64,000 nucleotides of DNA from the IMG/VR virus record IMGVR_UViG_3300047470_000343, positions 1 to 64,000 of that record. The stretch is one strand, 5' to 3'. This stretch comes from a virus. Positions 41,765 through 50,919 of this stretch are shown here, piece by piece. The position numbers and the translations under genes are program-made. The notes below the pieces were generated by a model. The model had not been told where the DNA came from and searched no databases. It worked only from the letters and a program-made list of their open reading frames with translations. The first letter of the stretch is position 1; the number at the start of each line of letters is the position of its first letter.

Positions 41765-41829
41765 GCGCTCTCTCCTTCTGCGAGCCGGAGAGCAGAGAGT
41801 GGGCGGCCGGGCGGTCTACTGTCGCCCGC

Positions 41830-42867
41830 TCACCACCATGTGAAGGCATCCCGCCAGGCGATGCGCACCCGCGGCCCGGCGAACGCCCTGGTCGTCGACT
41901 TCGTGTAGGACAGCGACGCCGTCCAGTAGCCGGGCGGGATGAACATGTTCCGCAGGAGCGGGGAGGCCCGGGTCAGCTTGTCCGCGACGGACTTCGAGGA
42001 GCCGTCCTTGTAGTGGGTGACGGTCCGGATCCACGGGCGGGCGTCGATCTGGACGTAGTCCCCTTCGTCGATCGTCACGTTGACCTGCACCGCCCACAGG
42101 TCCGGGCCCAGCGTGATTTTCGGGTTCTTGCACGGCCCGTGGATCTCGATGTACGGGTGCGTGATGGTCTTGCCGAGCTGCTTGATGCCGGTCGACTTCT
42201 GCGACCCGAGCCCGACCGGCGGCATGTAGCGGCCTGGCCGCGAGGGAAGGGTGACGAACAGGTGGTCATACAGGCTCGCCTCCTTCTCCGTGTCGTCGTA
42301 AAACCGGTCGTCGATCGCGACGAAATCAGCAACGACCGGGACGTACCCCTGGTCGGCCAGTCGGGAGTGCGAGACCGCGAACTTCCGCGGCCGGCCGTAC
42401 AACCGGCGCGTACGGCCCGCCGTCCGGTGGGTCAGCCACGAGACACGGCCCGCCTTCCCCCGGATCGCGTCGGCCCGCCACACCTGCCGCATCATGTCCA
42501 CGCCGTCCAGGACCCGCTCGGCCGGCCCCTGATTCTTCTTGAAGAGGGCAGCCACCAGCTCGGTGTCCGACCAGTCACCGATCCGGGCCCCGCGTGACCA
42601 CGGGCGCATCGGCCAGTGCCGGTCGACCAGCTTGTCCACGCCGTCGACACCTATCTCGAAGGTCACCACGGCGCTGCGCTGGTAGTCGCGGCCCATGCGG
42701 ACGCCGTCCTCGCCGGGCAGGTTGGCGTCGGCGACCTCCGGGTCGGCGAAGGCGATGTCCGGCTCCGACAGGGTGTACATGCCGGACGACATGCGGCCGA
42801 ACGTCAGCGCCGCCCCGGGGTAGTTGTCGTAGTCGTAGTACCCGAGGTACCAGTCGCCGTCTTTCAC
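41830..42867 (-). CDS. Distal tail (Dit)-like minor tail protein
   Basis: A 345-residue protein overlapping the tape-measure stop by 4 nt (ATGA). Directly after the tape measure gene siphoviruses encode the distal tail protein that caps the tube; the length and the beta-rich start (Trp-Tyr-Leu-Gly-Tyr-Tyr-Asp-Tyr) fit. No lysin or protease motif is visible. Confidence 0.7.
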   Translation of the reverse strand: MKDGDWYLGYYDYDNYPGAALTFGRMSSGMYTLSEPDIAFADPEVADANLPGEDGVRMGRDYQRSAVVTFEIGVDGVDKLVDRHWPMRPWSRGARIGDWSDTELVAALFKKNQGPAERVLDGVDMMRQVWRADAIRGKAGRVSWLTHRTAGRTRRLYGRPRKFAVSHSRLADQGYVPVVADFVAIDDRFYDDTEKEASLYDHLFVTLPSRPGRYMPPVGLGSQKSTGIKQLGKTITHPYIEIHGPCKNPKITLGPDLWAVQVNVTIDEGDYVQIDARPWIRTVTHYKDGSSKSVADKLTRASPLLRNMFIPPGYWTASLSYTKSTTRAFAGPRVRIAWRDAFTWW

Positions 42868-45800
42868 GGAGTGCCTCCCAGGCGAATGCGGCGCAGCTCG
42901 AACATCGCGTCTTCAAGCGCGGTGCCGGTGCTCTCAACGGCGCCGATGTTCATGTTGAGATCGCCGCCGACCAGCGCGCCGGCGCCCTGCGGCGTGGACG
43001 CGCGCGAGGCGACGGTGCGGGTGGATGCGGAACGAGCTGAGGCGACAGCGCCGTTGGCGTAGCCCTTGAGCGCGCCCTGACCGGGGTAGACGACCATCCC
43101 GCCGAAGATCTTGGCGACCGCGTCGAGGATGGCCGCGCTGCGCTTGCGCTTCTTAGGCGATAGGGGTACATAAGCTTCGCCCCCGGTCTCTTCTTCACTC
43201 CATAGGCGCAGGTCACCGGCCTTGCTGATCTGGGCAATGTGGTTCTCGGCGCCGTTGGCGAAGGCCTTGACGCGTGCGCCGATGGCGTTGATGCCGCCTT
43301 CGGCGTAGCGCAGGATGCCGCCGTTGGCCTGCCGCTGCACGACGGACGGCTTGCCCTTCTCGCTGTACTGCACGGTCACGTGGACCGTCGTGCCGGTCAG
43401 GTTGTTGATCCGGTCCTGGATCCTCTGGACCTGCGCAAGCGGCGTCGCGTTCGGGGCGGTGATCCGCACCTTCTTGCCGTCCGAGCCATCCACGGTCTTG
43501 ATCTTGTAGCCGAGATCTTTCAGCGCCTGCTGTGCGGTCTTCGTCGGCGCCTTGATCTCGACACTCTTGCCCTTGGGTAGCCCCGCGACCTTGTCCCGGA
43601 CGGTCCGCAGATCCTCGGCGGCCCGCTTGATGATCGTCTCAACGGTGACTTTCTTCCGGTCCGGCGCAGCGATGATGTCCGCCACGAGCGCGCCGATATT
43701 GAAGCGGGCCACGCCCGTCGGGGCGGTGATCGTGACCTTGCTGCTCTTGGGAACCTGCTTGATCTTGAAGCCCAGGTCTTCGAGCTGCTTCTGCGCGCCC
43801 TGCGTGGGCGCCTTGACCGTGATGGTGTTTCCGTTCTTGAGGCCGTCGAGCTTCGCGCGCAGCAGCGCCAGGTCGACGTTCGCCGGGTCCACACCGTCCA
43901 GAGAGATCAGCGAGGTGACGTCGTCGGGGATCAGGCCCATCTGATCCGCGAGTTCCGCGGCCTTGTCCGCCGGGATATGGAAGGCCTCCGCGAGCGCAAT
44001 CGCCTTCGCACGAGTGTCCTTGGCCGCATCCCGGGTGGTGCTCATCGCCTCCGACAGAGGCATGAGGTCGTGGTCGGCGGCGTCGCGCGCACTCCCGGCG
44101 ACGCTGAGCAGGCCGTCGCGCAGCTCCTGAAGCTGCGAGTTGAGCGTCTGGCCGTTCTTCGTGGACGTCTTGACCAGCTTGTCGGCGCCGATGAGCGACT
44201 CGCCCCAGCCCTCGCCGTGCTTGATGTCGCCCTTCATCGTGTCGCCGACCTGGAGCATCGTCTGGTCGAGTCTCGCCGTCGCGTCGTGGACCGACATCAC
44301 GTTGCCCTGGAGCTCGTCCAGAGCCGTCTTCAGGGCATTCACCCGGTCGTCAGACGACGCGGCCTCGTCGTTGAACGTCTTGACCGCGTTCTTCAGCCGC
44401 GTGTAGGAGTCCGTCCCCGTACCGGCGCTGTTGGCCAGCGCCTCGCCCTGCTCCTTGGCGTCCCGCTTGCCCTTCTGAAGCTCGCCGTTCATCTTGCCGA
44501 GAGCGTCAGCGGCGTCCTTGTACCGCTGGCCGGTCTTGCTGTACTTCCCTATGCCTGACTTGTCGGCTGCCGCGCCGTTGTAGTCCTTGTTCGCTTCCGC
44601 CAGGGCCATGAGCTTCTTCTGGAGGTCGCCAACGCTGCCGTCCTGCTCCAGATAGGCGTTCGTCAGATCCTTCAGGGACACTTTCGCGTCCCGCATGATG
44701 TCGACCAGATGCGTCTTGCCGTCGGCCAGCGTCGCGTCCTGGAGCGTCGACACCGCCTGGGCACGCACGTTCGCGTCGATGATGCCGTTGGAGTCCGCAA
44801 GCGCCTTCGTCAGCCCCTCCACACGCTCCTGGTGGGCCTGCGCGGCTCGCGCGCTCTCCTCCTGCTTACTGACCCACCAGCCGAGAAGGACGGTGGCACC
44901 CGCGATGGCGACGCCGAACGGGCCGCCGAGCGCGCCCGTCAGGCCGCCGAGCATCCGCTTCATGCCGCCGCCTGCGGTACGCATGCCGCTCATGACGCCA
45001 CTCAGCCGGCCGCCTTCCGTTGCGGCACCGCGGTAGGACGTGGCGACCCCCGCGAAGCCGGTGGTGATGCTGGTGCCGAACTTCCGCATGACGCCGGCGA
45101 CGCTGCCCATGACCTTGAGCGCGAGGACCGTTCCGAGGAATGTGGCCAGCACCGTATTGGCGTGCGGGATAAGGGTCATGAGCACGTTGAACCCGTGTAT
45201 GAGACCGCTGAAAGACACCATCAGCACGCCGAGCCCGCTGCCCGCTGCGGAGAGATTCCCGAAGGCGGTCGCCAGGTTCGAGATGAGGCTGATCAGTGCG
45301 GGTCCCACACTGTGGCCCAGAGCGCTGAAGAACGTGCCAAGCGCGGGGCCGAGCTCCGTACGGATCTGCCGGATCAGGTCCCTGACCCCGCTGTCCCGCG
45401 CGGCCCGGCCGAAGCTGCGGAAGAAGTCGCCCACGAGCATGTTGAGTTCGTGGAACGTGCCCGCAGAGTCGTCGAAGAACTGTTGCATCACCTTCTGGCC
45501 GGGCTTGCTGTTCGCCCACCGGTTGAAGCGGATCATCGTGCCTTCGAGGCCGTCGAGGAGTCCGTTCCCGACGTCCATTCCGGCCCGGCCGATACCACCG
45601 AAGCCCTTGATCATGTCCCGCGCGGAACGGCCCAACTGCGCGGCCTTGTCCCCGGCGTGGTCCAAGAACTTGGCGAGAGAGCCGGTCTCGCGCCCTGCCT
45701 GAACGGAAGCCCGCATCCACTGCGTCATCCGCTCCGCGCCCGCGCCCACCCGCTCGACGAACGGCCCGGAGGCGACCAGGAAGTCCAGCGAAGCGTGACC

Positions 45801-47936
45801 GAGGTTCGCGAGCCCGTCCGTCATGTGCCCCACGACGGAACTGTTCGTGGACGCGATCTTCTTGAAGTCACGGCGGAACACACCGGACTGCATGAACTCG
45901 GCGCCCCGGTGGGCGAGCTCGCCCATCTGGGCTGCGGAGTCACCCAGCGCGCCCTTCAGCAGCGGGAACACGCTCGTCGCCAGAGGCTTGATGTCACTGG
46001 CGACCTTGGAGAAGAACCGTTCGGAGACGGCAATCTTCACCTTGGACCAGGCGCCGGAAAGCGAGGAGACGGCCGAGACAGCTTTCTTGGCCGACGGCGC
46101 GAGAGCGTCCATCGCCTGCTTCAGCTTCTCCTGCTGCGCCTTGGTCACCTTGCCGTCCGCGGCGAGCTGCTGCTGCGCGACGGCCGACTGCTTCAAGGCC
46201 TCGCCGAAGCCGCTGAACGCGACCTTCGTGCCGATGAAAGCCGAGCCGATCGCGGCGACGATGCCGGGGATCGCGCCCAGAACGCCGACGGCCGGCGCGG
46301 CGGCCGACACGAGTGCGGTGAGCCCGTACATGTACGCGCTCAGGGCCGCGGCCGCAGGCTGTAGAAGCGCGAGCAGTGAGCCGATCAGCGCCATCCGGAA
46401 GCGGCGCCGCCCGCGCATACCCCCGCGTCCCGAGATGTCCGGGGTGACGGGCACGTTGATGGAAAAGCGGCTCGCGAGGGACTGCCCGGCGCTGATCAGG
46501 GACCGCACGCCGCGCATGAACAGGCCGCCGCGGTCGCCGTCGGCACGGACCCGGGCCCGGACGACGGACGTCGCGGCACGGGAGGCGCGGGCGACGATGC
46601 TGGACACGCCGCGCGTCAGGCTGGAGACCGCCCGGACCGCAGGCTGAACAGCGACCCGGACCGCGCTGCGGGTGTCACGGGCCGCGGTCGCGGTGATGCG
46701 GCGCAGGTCCCGGGCCAGGCCCGTGACAGCCGCACGGGCGGGCTGCGTGAGGACCCGCACCCGGGCGGCAACGGCACTGCTGTACGGGGAGATGGCGCTG
46801 CGGATGCTGCGGCCGAACGACATGACGGAGTTGCGGGAGGAGTCCGCTGCCATCCGCACGCCGACCGTGAACTGGGTGCGGTAGCGGCTGGCCATGTCCC
46901 GCACGGACCGGGCGAAGCCGGTGGCGGAGCGGCGGGACATGTCCGCGCCGACCCGCACGCGCACAGCGAAGTCGCGCAGCGGCCCGAAGATCATGCTGTC
47001 CAGCCATCCGGAGCCGCCCAGCCGGCCGCCGAACGCGACGCGCAGCGCGTCGGCTGCCTCCTCGCCGAGTCGGCGCATCTGGCGGCCGATAGCCCGGAAA
47101 TCGGTGCTCCGTACGCGCAGCCCGGCGATCCTGACCCGCAGGGACAGATCGCGGCCGTACGTCGTGAGGAAGTGGCGGGCCTCGCCGAGGAAGGTGCGTA
47201 TCGCGTCGCCGGTGTCGGCGACGCCCAGCCGGATTCGGGCGCCGAGGCTGCGCACCAGGCCGGCGTTCTTGCCGAGCATGGTGAAGAACGAACGGCTGAA
47301 CGCCCGCCCGGTGTCCCGGCCAGCGGTGACCGCGATACGGCCCATCTCCCGGACGAACGTGCGCAGCACGCCCCGGGTAGGGGCAAGCGCCGACCGTGTG
47401 ACCACCCGTAGCTGCCGTAGCGCCACGGTGGCGATCCGGGAGAGGGAGCCGCCGAGCTGACGCTCCGAGTCTCGGTCCGGCGCGACCCGTACCCGGACCG
47501 TGGAGGCCGCCGGGTCCCGGGCCACCCGGGTGAGCAGACCTCGCAGCGAACCGCGGAGCCTGCCCACCAGACGGCCCAGGCCGCCGCCACCGCCACCACC
47601 GCTTCGGGTGTTGCCGTCCTCGTCGTCGCCCAGGCGCACGGGCAGGTTCACCGCCGCGCCCTGCGCGGCGTTGTCGGCCACGGCGGACACCTCACGGCGA
47701 AGCCGGTTGGTGTCCTCCTCGACCTTGACCTTGACCTTCGCGTAGACGCCCTTGGACGCCTCCTCGACAGCCCGCTTCAACTGCTTGCGCAGTCCCTTGC
47801 TGTCGACCTTGACGGCGATCTTGGCGGCCACACCCTCGGCGGCCGCCTCCACCTTCGTGCGCAGCTCCCGGGCGAACCCTTCGAGGGAGGCGACAACGGT
47901 GACTTCAAGGCGTCCTGCCTGCATGCCCTCAGCCAC
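42864..47936 (-). CDS. Tape measure protein
   Basis: A 1690-residue protein from GTG 47936, overlapping the frameshift product's stop by 8 nt. N-terminal 500 residues are Arg/Ala/Val-rich repeats; hydrophobic segments cluster at about 520-580 and again near 900-1000, as in tape measures that reach the host membrane; the C-terminal third is helical with Lys/Ala/Pro modules. At about 0.15 nm per residue it predicts a tail near 250 nm. It directs tail length during assembly around the chaperones and major tail protein. Confidence 0.95.
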   Translation of the reverse strand: MAEGMQAGRLEVTVVASLEGFARELRTKVEAAAEGVAAKIAVKVDSKGLRKQLKRAVEEASKGVYAKVKVKVEEDTNRLRREVSAVADNAAQGAAVNLPVRLGDDEDGNTRSGGGGGGGLGRLVGRLRGSLRGLLTRVARDPAASTVRVRVAPDRDSERQLGGSLSRIATVALRQLRVVTRSALAPTRGVLRTFVREMGRIAVTAGRDTGRAFSRSFFTMLGKNAGLVRSLGARIRLGVADTGDAIRTFLGEARHFLTTYGRDLSLRVRIAGLRVRSTDFRAIGRQMRRLGEEAADALRVAFGGRLGGSGWLDSMIFGPLRDFAVRVRVGADMSRRSATGFARSVRDMASRYRTQFTVGVRMAADSSRNSVMSFGRSIRSAISPYSSAVAARVRVLTQPARAAVTGLARDLRRITATAARDTRSAVRVAVQPAVRAVSSLTRGVSSIVARASRAATSVVRARVRADGDRGGLFMRGVRSLISAGQSLASRFSINVPVTPDISGRGGMRGRRRFRMALIGSLLALLQPAAAALSAYMYGLTALVSAAAPAVGVLGAIPGIVAAIGSAFIGTKVAFSGFGEALKQSAVAQQQLAADGKVTKAQQEKLKQAMDALAPSAKKAVSAVSSLSGAWSKVKIAVSERFFSKVASDIKPLATSVFPLLKGALGDSAAQMGELAHRGAEFMQSGVFRRDFKKIASTNSSVVGHMTDGLANLGHASLDFLVASGPFVERVGAGAERMTQWMRASVQAGRETGSLAKFLDHAGDKAAQLGRSARDMIKGFGGIGRAGMDVGNGLLDGLEGTMIRFNRWANSKPGQKVMQQFFDDSAGTFHELNMLVGDFFRSFGRAARDSGVRDLIRQIRTELGPALGTFFSALGHSVGPALISLISNLATAFGNLSAAGSGLGVLMVSFSGLIHGFNVLMTLIPHANTVLATFLGTVLALKVMGSVAGVMRKFGTSITTGFAGVATSYRGAATEGGRLSGVMSGMRTAGGGMKRMLGGLTGALGGPFGVAIAGATVLLGWWVSKQEESARAAQAHQERVEGLTKALADSNGIIDANVRAQAVSTLQDATLADGKTHLVDIMRDAKVSLKDLTNAYLEQDGSVGDLQKKLMALAEANKDYNGAAADKSGIGKYSKTGQRYKDAADALGKMNGELQKGKRDAKEQGEALANSAGTGTDSYTRLKNAVKTFNDEAASSDDRVNALKTALDELQGNVMSVHDATARLDQTMLQVGDTMKGDIKHGEGWGESLIGADKLVKTSTKNGQTLNSQLQELRDGLLSVAGSARDAADHDLMPLSEAMSTTRDAAKDTRAKAIALAEAFHIPADKAAELADQMGLIPDDVTSLISLDGVDPANVDLALLRAKLDGLKNGNTITVKAPTQGAQKQLEDLGFKIKQVPKSSKVTITAPTGVARFNIGALVADIIAAPDRKKVTVETIIKRAAEDLRTVRDKVAGLPKGKSVEIKAPTKTAQQALKDLGYKIKTVDGSDGKKVRITAPNATPLAQVQRIQDRINNLTGTTVHVTVQYSEKGKPSVVQRQANGGILRYAEGGINAIGARVKAFANGAENHIAQISKAGDLRLWSEEETGGEAYVPLSPKKRKRSAAILDAVAKIFGGMVVYPGQGALKGYANGAVASARSASTRTVASRASTPQGAGALVGGDLNMNIGAVESTGTALEDAMFELRRIRLGGTP

Positions 47937-48345
47937 TGACCTGCACCATTCCTCTCCGGGCAGCGGCCGCCAACATCTTGCGGTGGCCGGTCATACGGGG
48001 CTGCCGCGGGCTGTTCCCCTGGGGAACAGCGGCGGCGTCATCAAGGGCCGGCGGCCGGTGGACCGACACGGGCTCCTTGCGGCGCCTCTCCGCGGCGAGA
48101 ATCGACACTTCCTCGATCACCTGCGCCAGGAGTTCCTTGGTCACCGTCCAGCCACCAACGGGGGTGGACATGACGCAGGAGTCCTCCGGCAGTCCGTCGA
48201 GGAGTGACGTCAGTCGCCGGAGTCCGATGAATCCGGGCTGTCCTGGTCGGAGCCAGACTCGTCGGGCGTCGATGCGGTGGTAGCGGGAGAGGTCGGACTC
48301 GACGTCTGCGAATCGCTCGCGGAGGAGCCGCCCAGTCCGAAGAGC
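47929..48345 (-). CDS. Tail assembly chaperone, -1 frameshift extension (T part)
   Basis: Read in the -1 frame after the slippery site at 48345-48351, this adds 138 residues to the first chaperone, giving a fusion of about 278. It contains Arg-Arg-Val-Trp, Leu-Arg-Arg-Leu-Thr-Ser-Leu-Leu-Asp-Gly-Leu-Pro-Glu-Asp-Ser and Gly-Trp-Thr-Val-Thr-Lys-Glu-Leu-Leu, segments usual in actinophage chaperones. An independent ATG at 48171 lacks a good ribosome binding site, so frameshifting is the better explanation. Confidence 0.8.
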   Translation of the reverse strand, partial: ALRTGRLLRERFADVESDLSRYHRIDARRVWLRPGQPGFIGLRRLTSLLDGLPEDSCVMSTPVGGWTVTKELLAQVIEEVSILAAERRRKEPVSVHRPPALDDAAAVPQGNSPRQPRMTGHRKMLAAAARRGMVQVSG

Positions 48346-48764
48346 TTTCCCAGTTCCACCCCGTAGACCATGGCGAGGGCCTTGGTCAGGCGTACGTACT
48401 CGGGGACCGACGGCTTGTGCGCCTTGAAGTCCTCGAACGCGTCCTCGCCCAGGAGCGCCTTGTAGATCTCCTTCACCGCGGCGATGAGCTGGCCGGGAAG
48501 GTTGCCGTGCCGGAACACGAGATCGACGATGGCGCCGGTGCCGATGTCGCCCGAGGAGTTCATGGCCTCGCCGAGCAGCCCCATCAGATTGAGGTCGTCA
48601 TCCAGCAGCGGGTCCAGCGCATCGGCCGGGAGCTCCGCCGGGAACAGGAGATCCCAGTCGTCACGCACCTTCACGGTGATGCCGTGAGGGAACTTCACCT
48701 CACGCCGGTCGGCAGAGATGTCGATGGCGTACGTCGCGTCGGTCTTGGCCGTCTTGGCGGTCAT
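48210..48764 (-). CDS. Tail assembly chaperone (G part)
   Basis: A 184-residue acidic protein from ATG 48764 after CGGGAGGA. Residues 20-140 match the usual actinophage chaperone layout (Trp-Asp-Leu-Leu-Phe-Pro..., then a helical Lys-Ala-His-Lys-Pro-Ser segment); the Ser/Asp/Thr-rich tail is only made when no frameshift occurs. In siphoviruses the two products act on the tape measure. The gene is split from the major tail protein by the inserted parAB cassette. Confidence 0.85.
   Translation of the reverse strand: MTAKTAKTDATYAIDISADRREVKFPHGITVKVRDDWDLLFPAELPADALDPLLDDDLNLMGLLGEAMNSSGDIGTGAIVDLVFRHGNLPGQLIAAVKEIYKALLGEDAFEDFKAHKPSVPEYVRLTKALAMVYGVELGKLFGLGGSSASDSQTSSPTSPATTASTPDESGSDQDSPDSSDSGD
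48345..48351 (-). other. Programmed -1 frameshift site GGGAAAG
   Basis: On the minus strand the heptamer G-GGA-AAG lies in the correct X-XXY-YYZ register of the chaperone frame. The -1 frame is open from here to 47929 and encodes a conserved-looking chaperone tail. GGGAAAG-type heptamers are the usual tail-chaperone slip sites in siphoviruses. Confidence 0.85.
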
Positions 48765-48875
48765 GGGTCGGGTCCTCCCGGTGGGTGTCGAAGCACCGGG
48801 AAGGTAGGAACCCTGATCGGCTTGCGTCTCGGGGTGCGCCGGACCGCCGGAATTCCGCACCTGGGCAAGATCGTT

Positions 48876-48902
48876 CCCGTGTCTCTCAGTGAGAGACACG
48901 GG
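48876..48902. promoter_or_regulatory. 27-bp palindrome 1 (candidate parS)
   Basis: CCCGTGTCTCTCA, a central G, then the exact complement. It lies between the divergent starts of the tail chaperone (48764) and parA (49042). Not at a 3' end, so it is not a simple terminator. The rest of this 277-bp gap holds a late motif copy (48821-48835) and the parA promoter, which I cannot place. Confidence 0.8.
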
Positions 48903-49041
48903 CCGGGAAGCGCGCGGGCCGAGCTTCCCGCCGCGAGACATGACTCTTTCGGTTACAGCCCATGGGGGTCTGCCGCCTTGATAATCGTTCGGCTGGCAGA
49001 ATGCGAGCGATCTGTTCGCCGTGCCTGGAAGGGGCGACGTC

Positions 49042-49938
49042 GTGACCATCATGCCTATGTCAGCCGTAGATCTCGGCGTCGACTACGGGCTCTTCAGCCA
49101 CGTGACCGTCTTCGCCAGCGGTAAGGGAGGCGTCGGCAAGACCACCTTGACCGGCAACAACGCCACCCGGACCGCCAGCAAGGGAATCCCCACGCTGGCC
49201 ATCGACGCCAACGGCCAGGGCAATCTCCGGCGCGAGTTCGGCATGGCCGAGGGCGACAAGGGCGAGGCCTTCTACGAGGCCTTGAAGAACGGCACCCCGC
49301 TGGTGCCCATCAAGAACGTGCGCCCCAACCTCGACGTCGTCGTGGGCGGCAGCGAACTCCGACAGATCACCAGCCTGTTCATGGAGCTCGCGACGCGAGA
49401 GGGCCCCTACGCAGCCTTCTGCCGCCTCGCGCAGTGCCTGCAACCGCTGCTCCCGAACTACGGCGTCGTCTGGATGGACGCCCCGCCGGAGAACCCGAAC
49501 ATCCTCACCCTGTGCCTGTGCGCAAGCCGCTGGCTCGTCGCCCCGGTGAAGATGGACGTGTGCTCGCTGGAGGACGCGCTCAAGGACATCTCCGACGCCT
49601 TCCGCGCCGCGAAGCAGGTCAACCAGCTCCTCGAACTGCTGGGCGTCGTCCACTTCGGATCGCCGAACAAGTCGAGCAGCATCCACAAGGAAGTCGTCCA
49701 CGAGGCCCGCAAGATGCTCGGCGCGAACACCCACGTGTTCGACGAGACCGTTCACGCCTCCTCCAAGACCGCCCAGCTCGCCCGCAAGCTCGGCGTCTCC
49801 GTCTGGGAGCTCGAAGAGCTGAAGCGGCCCGAGGACAAGGGTTTTGAAGACACGATTGCCAAGCTCGCCAAGGCTCACGACAAGCTGACAACCGCGATGC
49901 TGCTGCGCATGAGGAGCCGACTGGAGATGGCCGCATGA
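49042..49938 (+). CDS. parA: ParA-family partition ATPase
   Basis: A 298-residue protein. GTG 49042 has GGAAGGGG 7 nt upstream. The deviant Walker A Lys-Gly-Gly-Val-Gly-Lys-Thr-Thr lies at 28-35, the A' motif Ile-Asp-Ala-Asn-Gly-Gln at 54-59, and Walker B Val-Val-Trp-Met-Asp-Ala-Pro near 150. ParA moves plasmid copies to daughter cells with a centromere-binding partner. It is on the opposite strand to the tail operon that surrounds it, between the chaperone and major tail protein genes. This supports a plasmid-like prophage state. Confidence 0.9.
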   Translation: MTIMPMSAVDLGVDYGLFSHVTVFASGKGGVGKTTLTGNNATRTASKGIPTLAIDANGQGNLRREFGMAEGDKGEAFYEALKNGTPLVPIKNVRPNLDVVVGGSELRQITSLFMELATREGPYAAFCRLAQCLQPLLPNYGVVWMDAPPENPNILTLCLCASRWLVAPVKMDVCSLEDALKDISDAFRAAKQVNQLLELLGVVHFGSPNKSSSIHKEVVHEARKMLGANTHVFDETVHASSKTAQLARKLGVSVWELEELKRPEDKGFEDTIAKLAKAHDKLTTAMLLRMRSRLEMAA

Positions 49939-50822
49939 CCACGAACACCGAAGACGAGCGCGGCGAACTGGAAGACGCCTTCAACGGCACGGCGTCGCCC
50001 GAGGTGGACCCGTTCGCCTTCCTGAAGCTGGGGGGCAGCGGCCTCCCCGAGCAGCAGACCGGCGCCCCGGCGGCGGCCCCGGCCGCGGAGGTCGCAGTAC
50101 GCGCCACGGCCGAGGCCGCGATCGATCCCGAGCCGGAGGTCGATCCCGAGCCGCCGGCCGATGCGCCCAAGAGTGAGCGTCTCGCGTACTTCGAGGGCGT
50201 CGTCCACCGCGAACGGGAGCTGTTCAAGGACACCGTCGCTGCGGCCGATCAGCGGTTCGTGGAGCGGGCGAGTGGCCCGCTGTACGCGATCAACAGGGAG
50301 AGCCTGTATCTGGAGATGAGGTCGGACGCGACCGGGGAGCCGTTCACCCGGTTCCGGGACTACCTCCAGGAGCGATGGGGCATTTCCCGCGCCCACGGAT
50401 ACCGGATCCTCAACGAGTACCCGGTGATGACGGCCCTCGATGACTTGGCCCCGGACAAGCTCACCACCCGGCAGGTCCCGAAGCTGCTCGCCATCCTGCG
50501 CTCACGTGGCGCGGAAGATGTTCGCACCGTGTGGGAGCAGTCGGAGGAGAAGACCCCGGCAGGCTTGCAGGCGACCATCGACCGCCTTGGCTGGGGCGAC
50601 CCCGAAGCCGAAGCGCTCGATGACCTCAGCGAGTCCGACCGGGAACGCGTCGCGCTGGTGGACCGCTGGGACAAGGTGATGGAGACACTCGACCCTGCGA
50701 AGGCCCGGCAGCACCTGTCCCGCAACCCCGAGGACGCGCAGCGGCTCCTTGACCGGCTCAAGCCGTTTGTCGACGTCCTGGAAGAAGTCGCTCAGCTCCC
50801 GCCCGGCAAGGGCAAAAAGTAG
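49935..50822 (+). CDS. parB: ParB-like centromere-binding protein
   Basis: A 295-residue protein overlapping parA by 4 nt (ATGA). The first 85 residues are acidic and Pro/Ala-rich. There is no ParB nuclease/CTPase fold; residues about 135-170 have a helix-turn-helix (Trp-Gly-Ile-Ser-Arg-Ala-His-Gly-Tyr-Arg-Ile), followed by a helical, acidic C-terminus. It is thus closer to type Ib-style or other HTH adaptor proteins. The call rests on operon place and DNA-binding motif. The palindromes at 48876, 50840 and 50887 are its likely targets. Confidence 0.75.
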   Translation: MTTNTEDERGELEDAFNGTASPEVDPFAFLKLGGSGLPEQQTGAPAAAPAAEVAVRATAEAAIDPEPEVDPEPPADAPKSERLAYFEGVVHRERELFKDTVAAADQRFVERASGPLYAINRESLYLEMRSDATGEPFTRFRDYLQERWGISRAHGYRILNEYPVMTALDDLAPDKLTTRQVPKLLAILRSRGAEDVRTVWEQSEEKTPAGLQATIDRLGWGDPEAEALDDLSESDRERVALVDRWDKVMETLDPAKARQHLSRNPEDAQRLLDRLKPFVDVLEEVAQLPPGKGKK

Positions 50823-50839
50823 CGCCGACCGCTGTCCGG

Positions 50840-50872
50840 AGCCCCGTGTCTCTCAGTGAGAGACACGGGGCT
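50840..50872. promoter_or_regulatory. 33-bp palindrome 2 (candidate parS)
   Basis: AGCCCCGTGTCTCTCA, a central G, then the exact complement (16-bp arms), followed by TTTCC. It begins 18 nt after the parB stop and shares the CCCGTGTCTCTCA arm with sites 1 and 3. In RNA it could also end parAB transcription. Confidence 0.8.
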
Positions 50873-50886
50873 TTCCGCTTCCCCGG

Positions 50887-50913
50887 CCCGTGTCTCTCAC
50901 TGAGAGACACGGG
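50887..50913. promoter_or_regulatory. 27-bp palindrome 3 (candidate parS)
   Basis: The same CCCGTGTCTCTCA arms with central C, that is, the complement orientation of site 1. It lies 6 nt after the major tail protein stop, between convergent genes. Sites 2 and 3 are 47 nt apart centre to centre at 50856 and 50900 (44 nt). Confidence 0.8.
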
Positions 50914-50919
50914 ACTCGA

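Noticed and set aside
47929-48171. Stand-alone 80-residue gene from ATG 48171
   Set aside because: No good binding site, and the frame continues upstream to a GGGAAAG slip site with chaperone-like sequence.
48970-48985. GCGAGCGA sequence just upstream of parA
   Set aside because: The first base differs and there is no flanking stem, so it is not counted as a tenth hairpin.
50840-50913. The two palindromes after parB as ordinary terminators only
   Set aside because: They could end transcription, but the third copy lies upstream of parA between divergent starts, and the arm sequence is the same in all, which fits a protein-binding site better.
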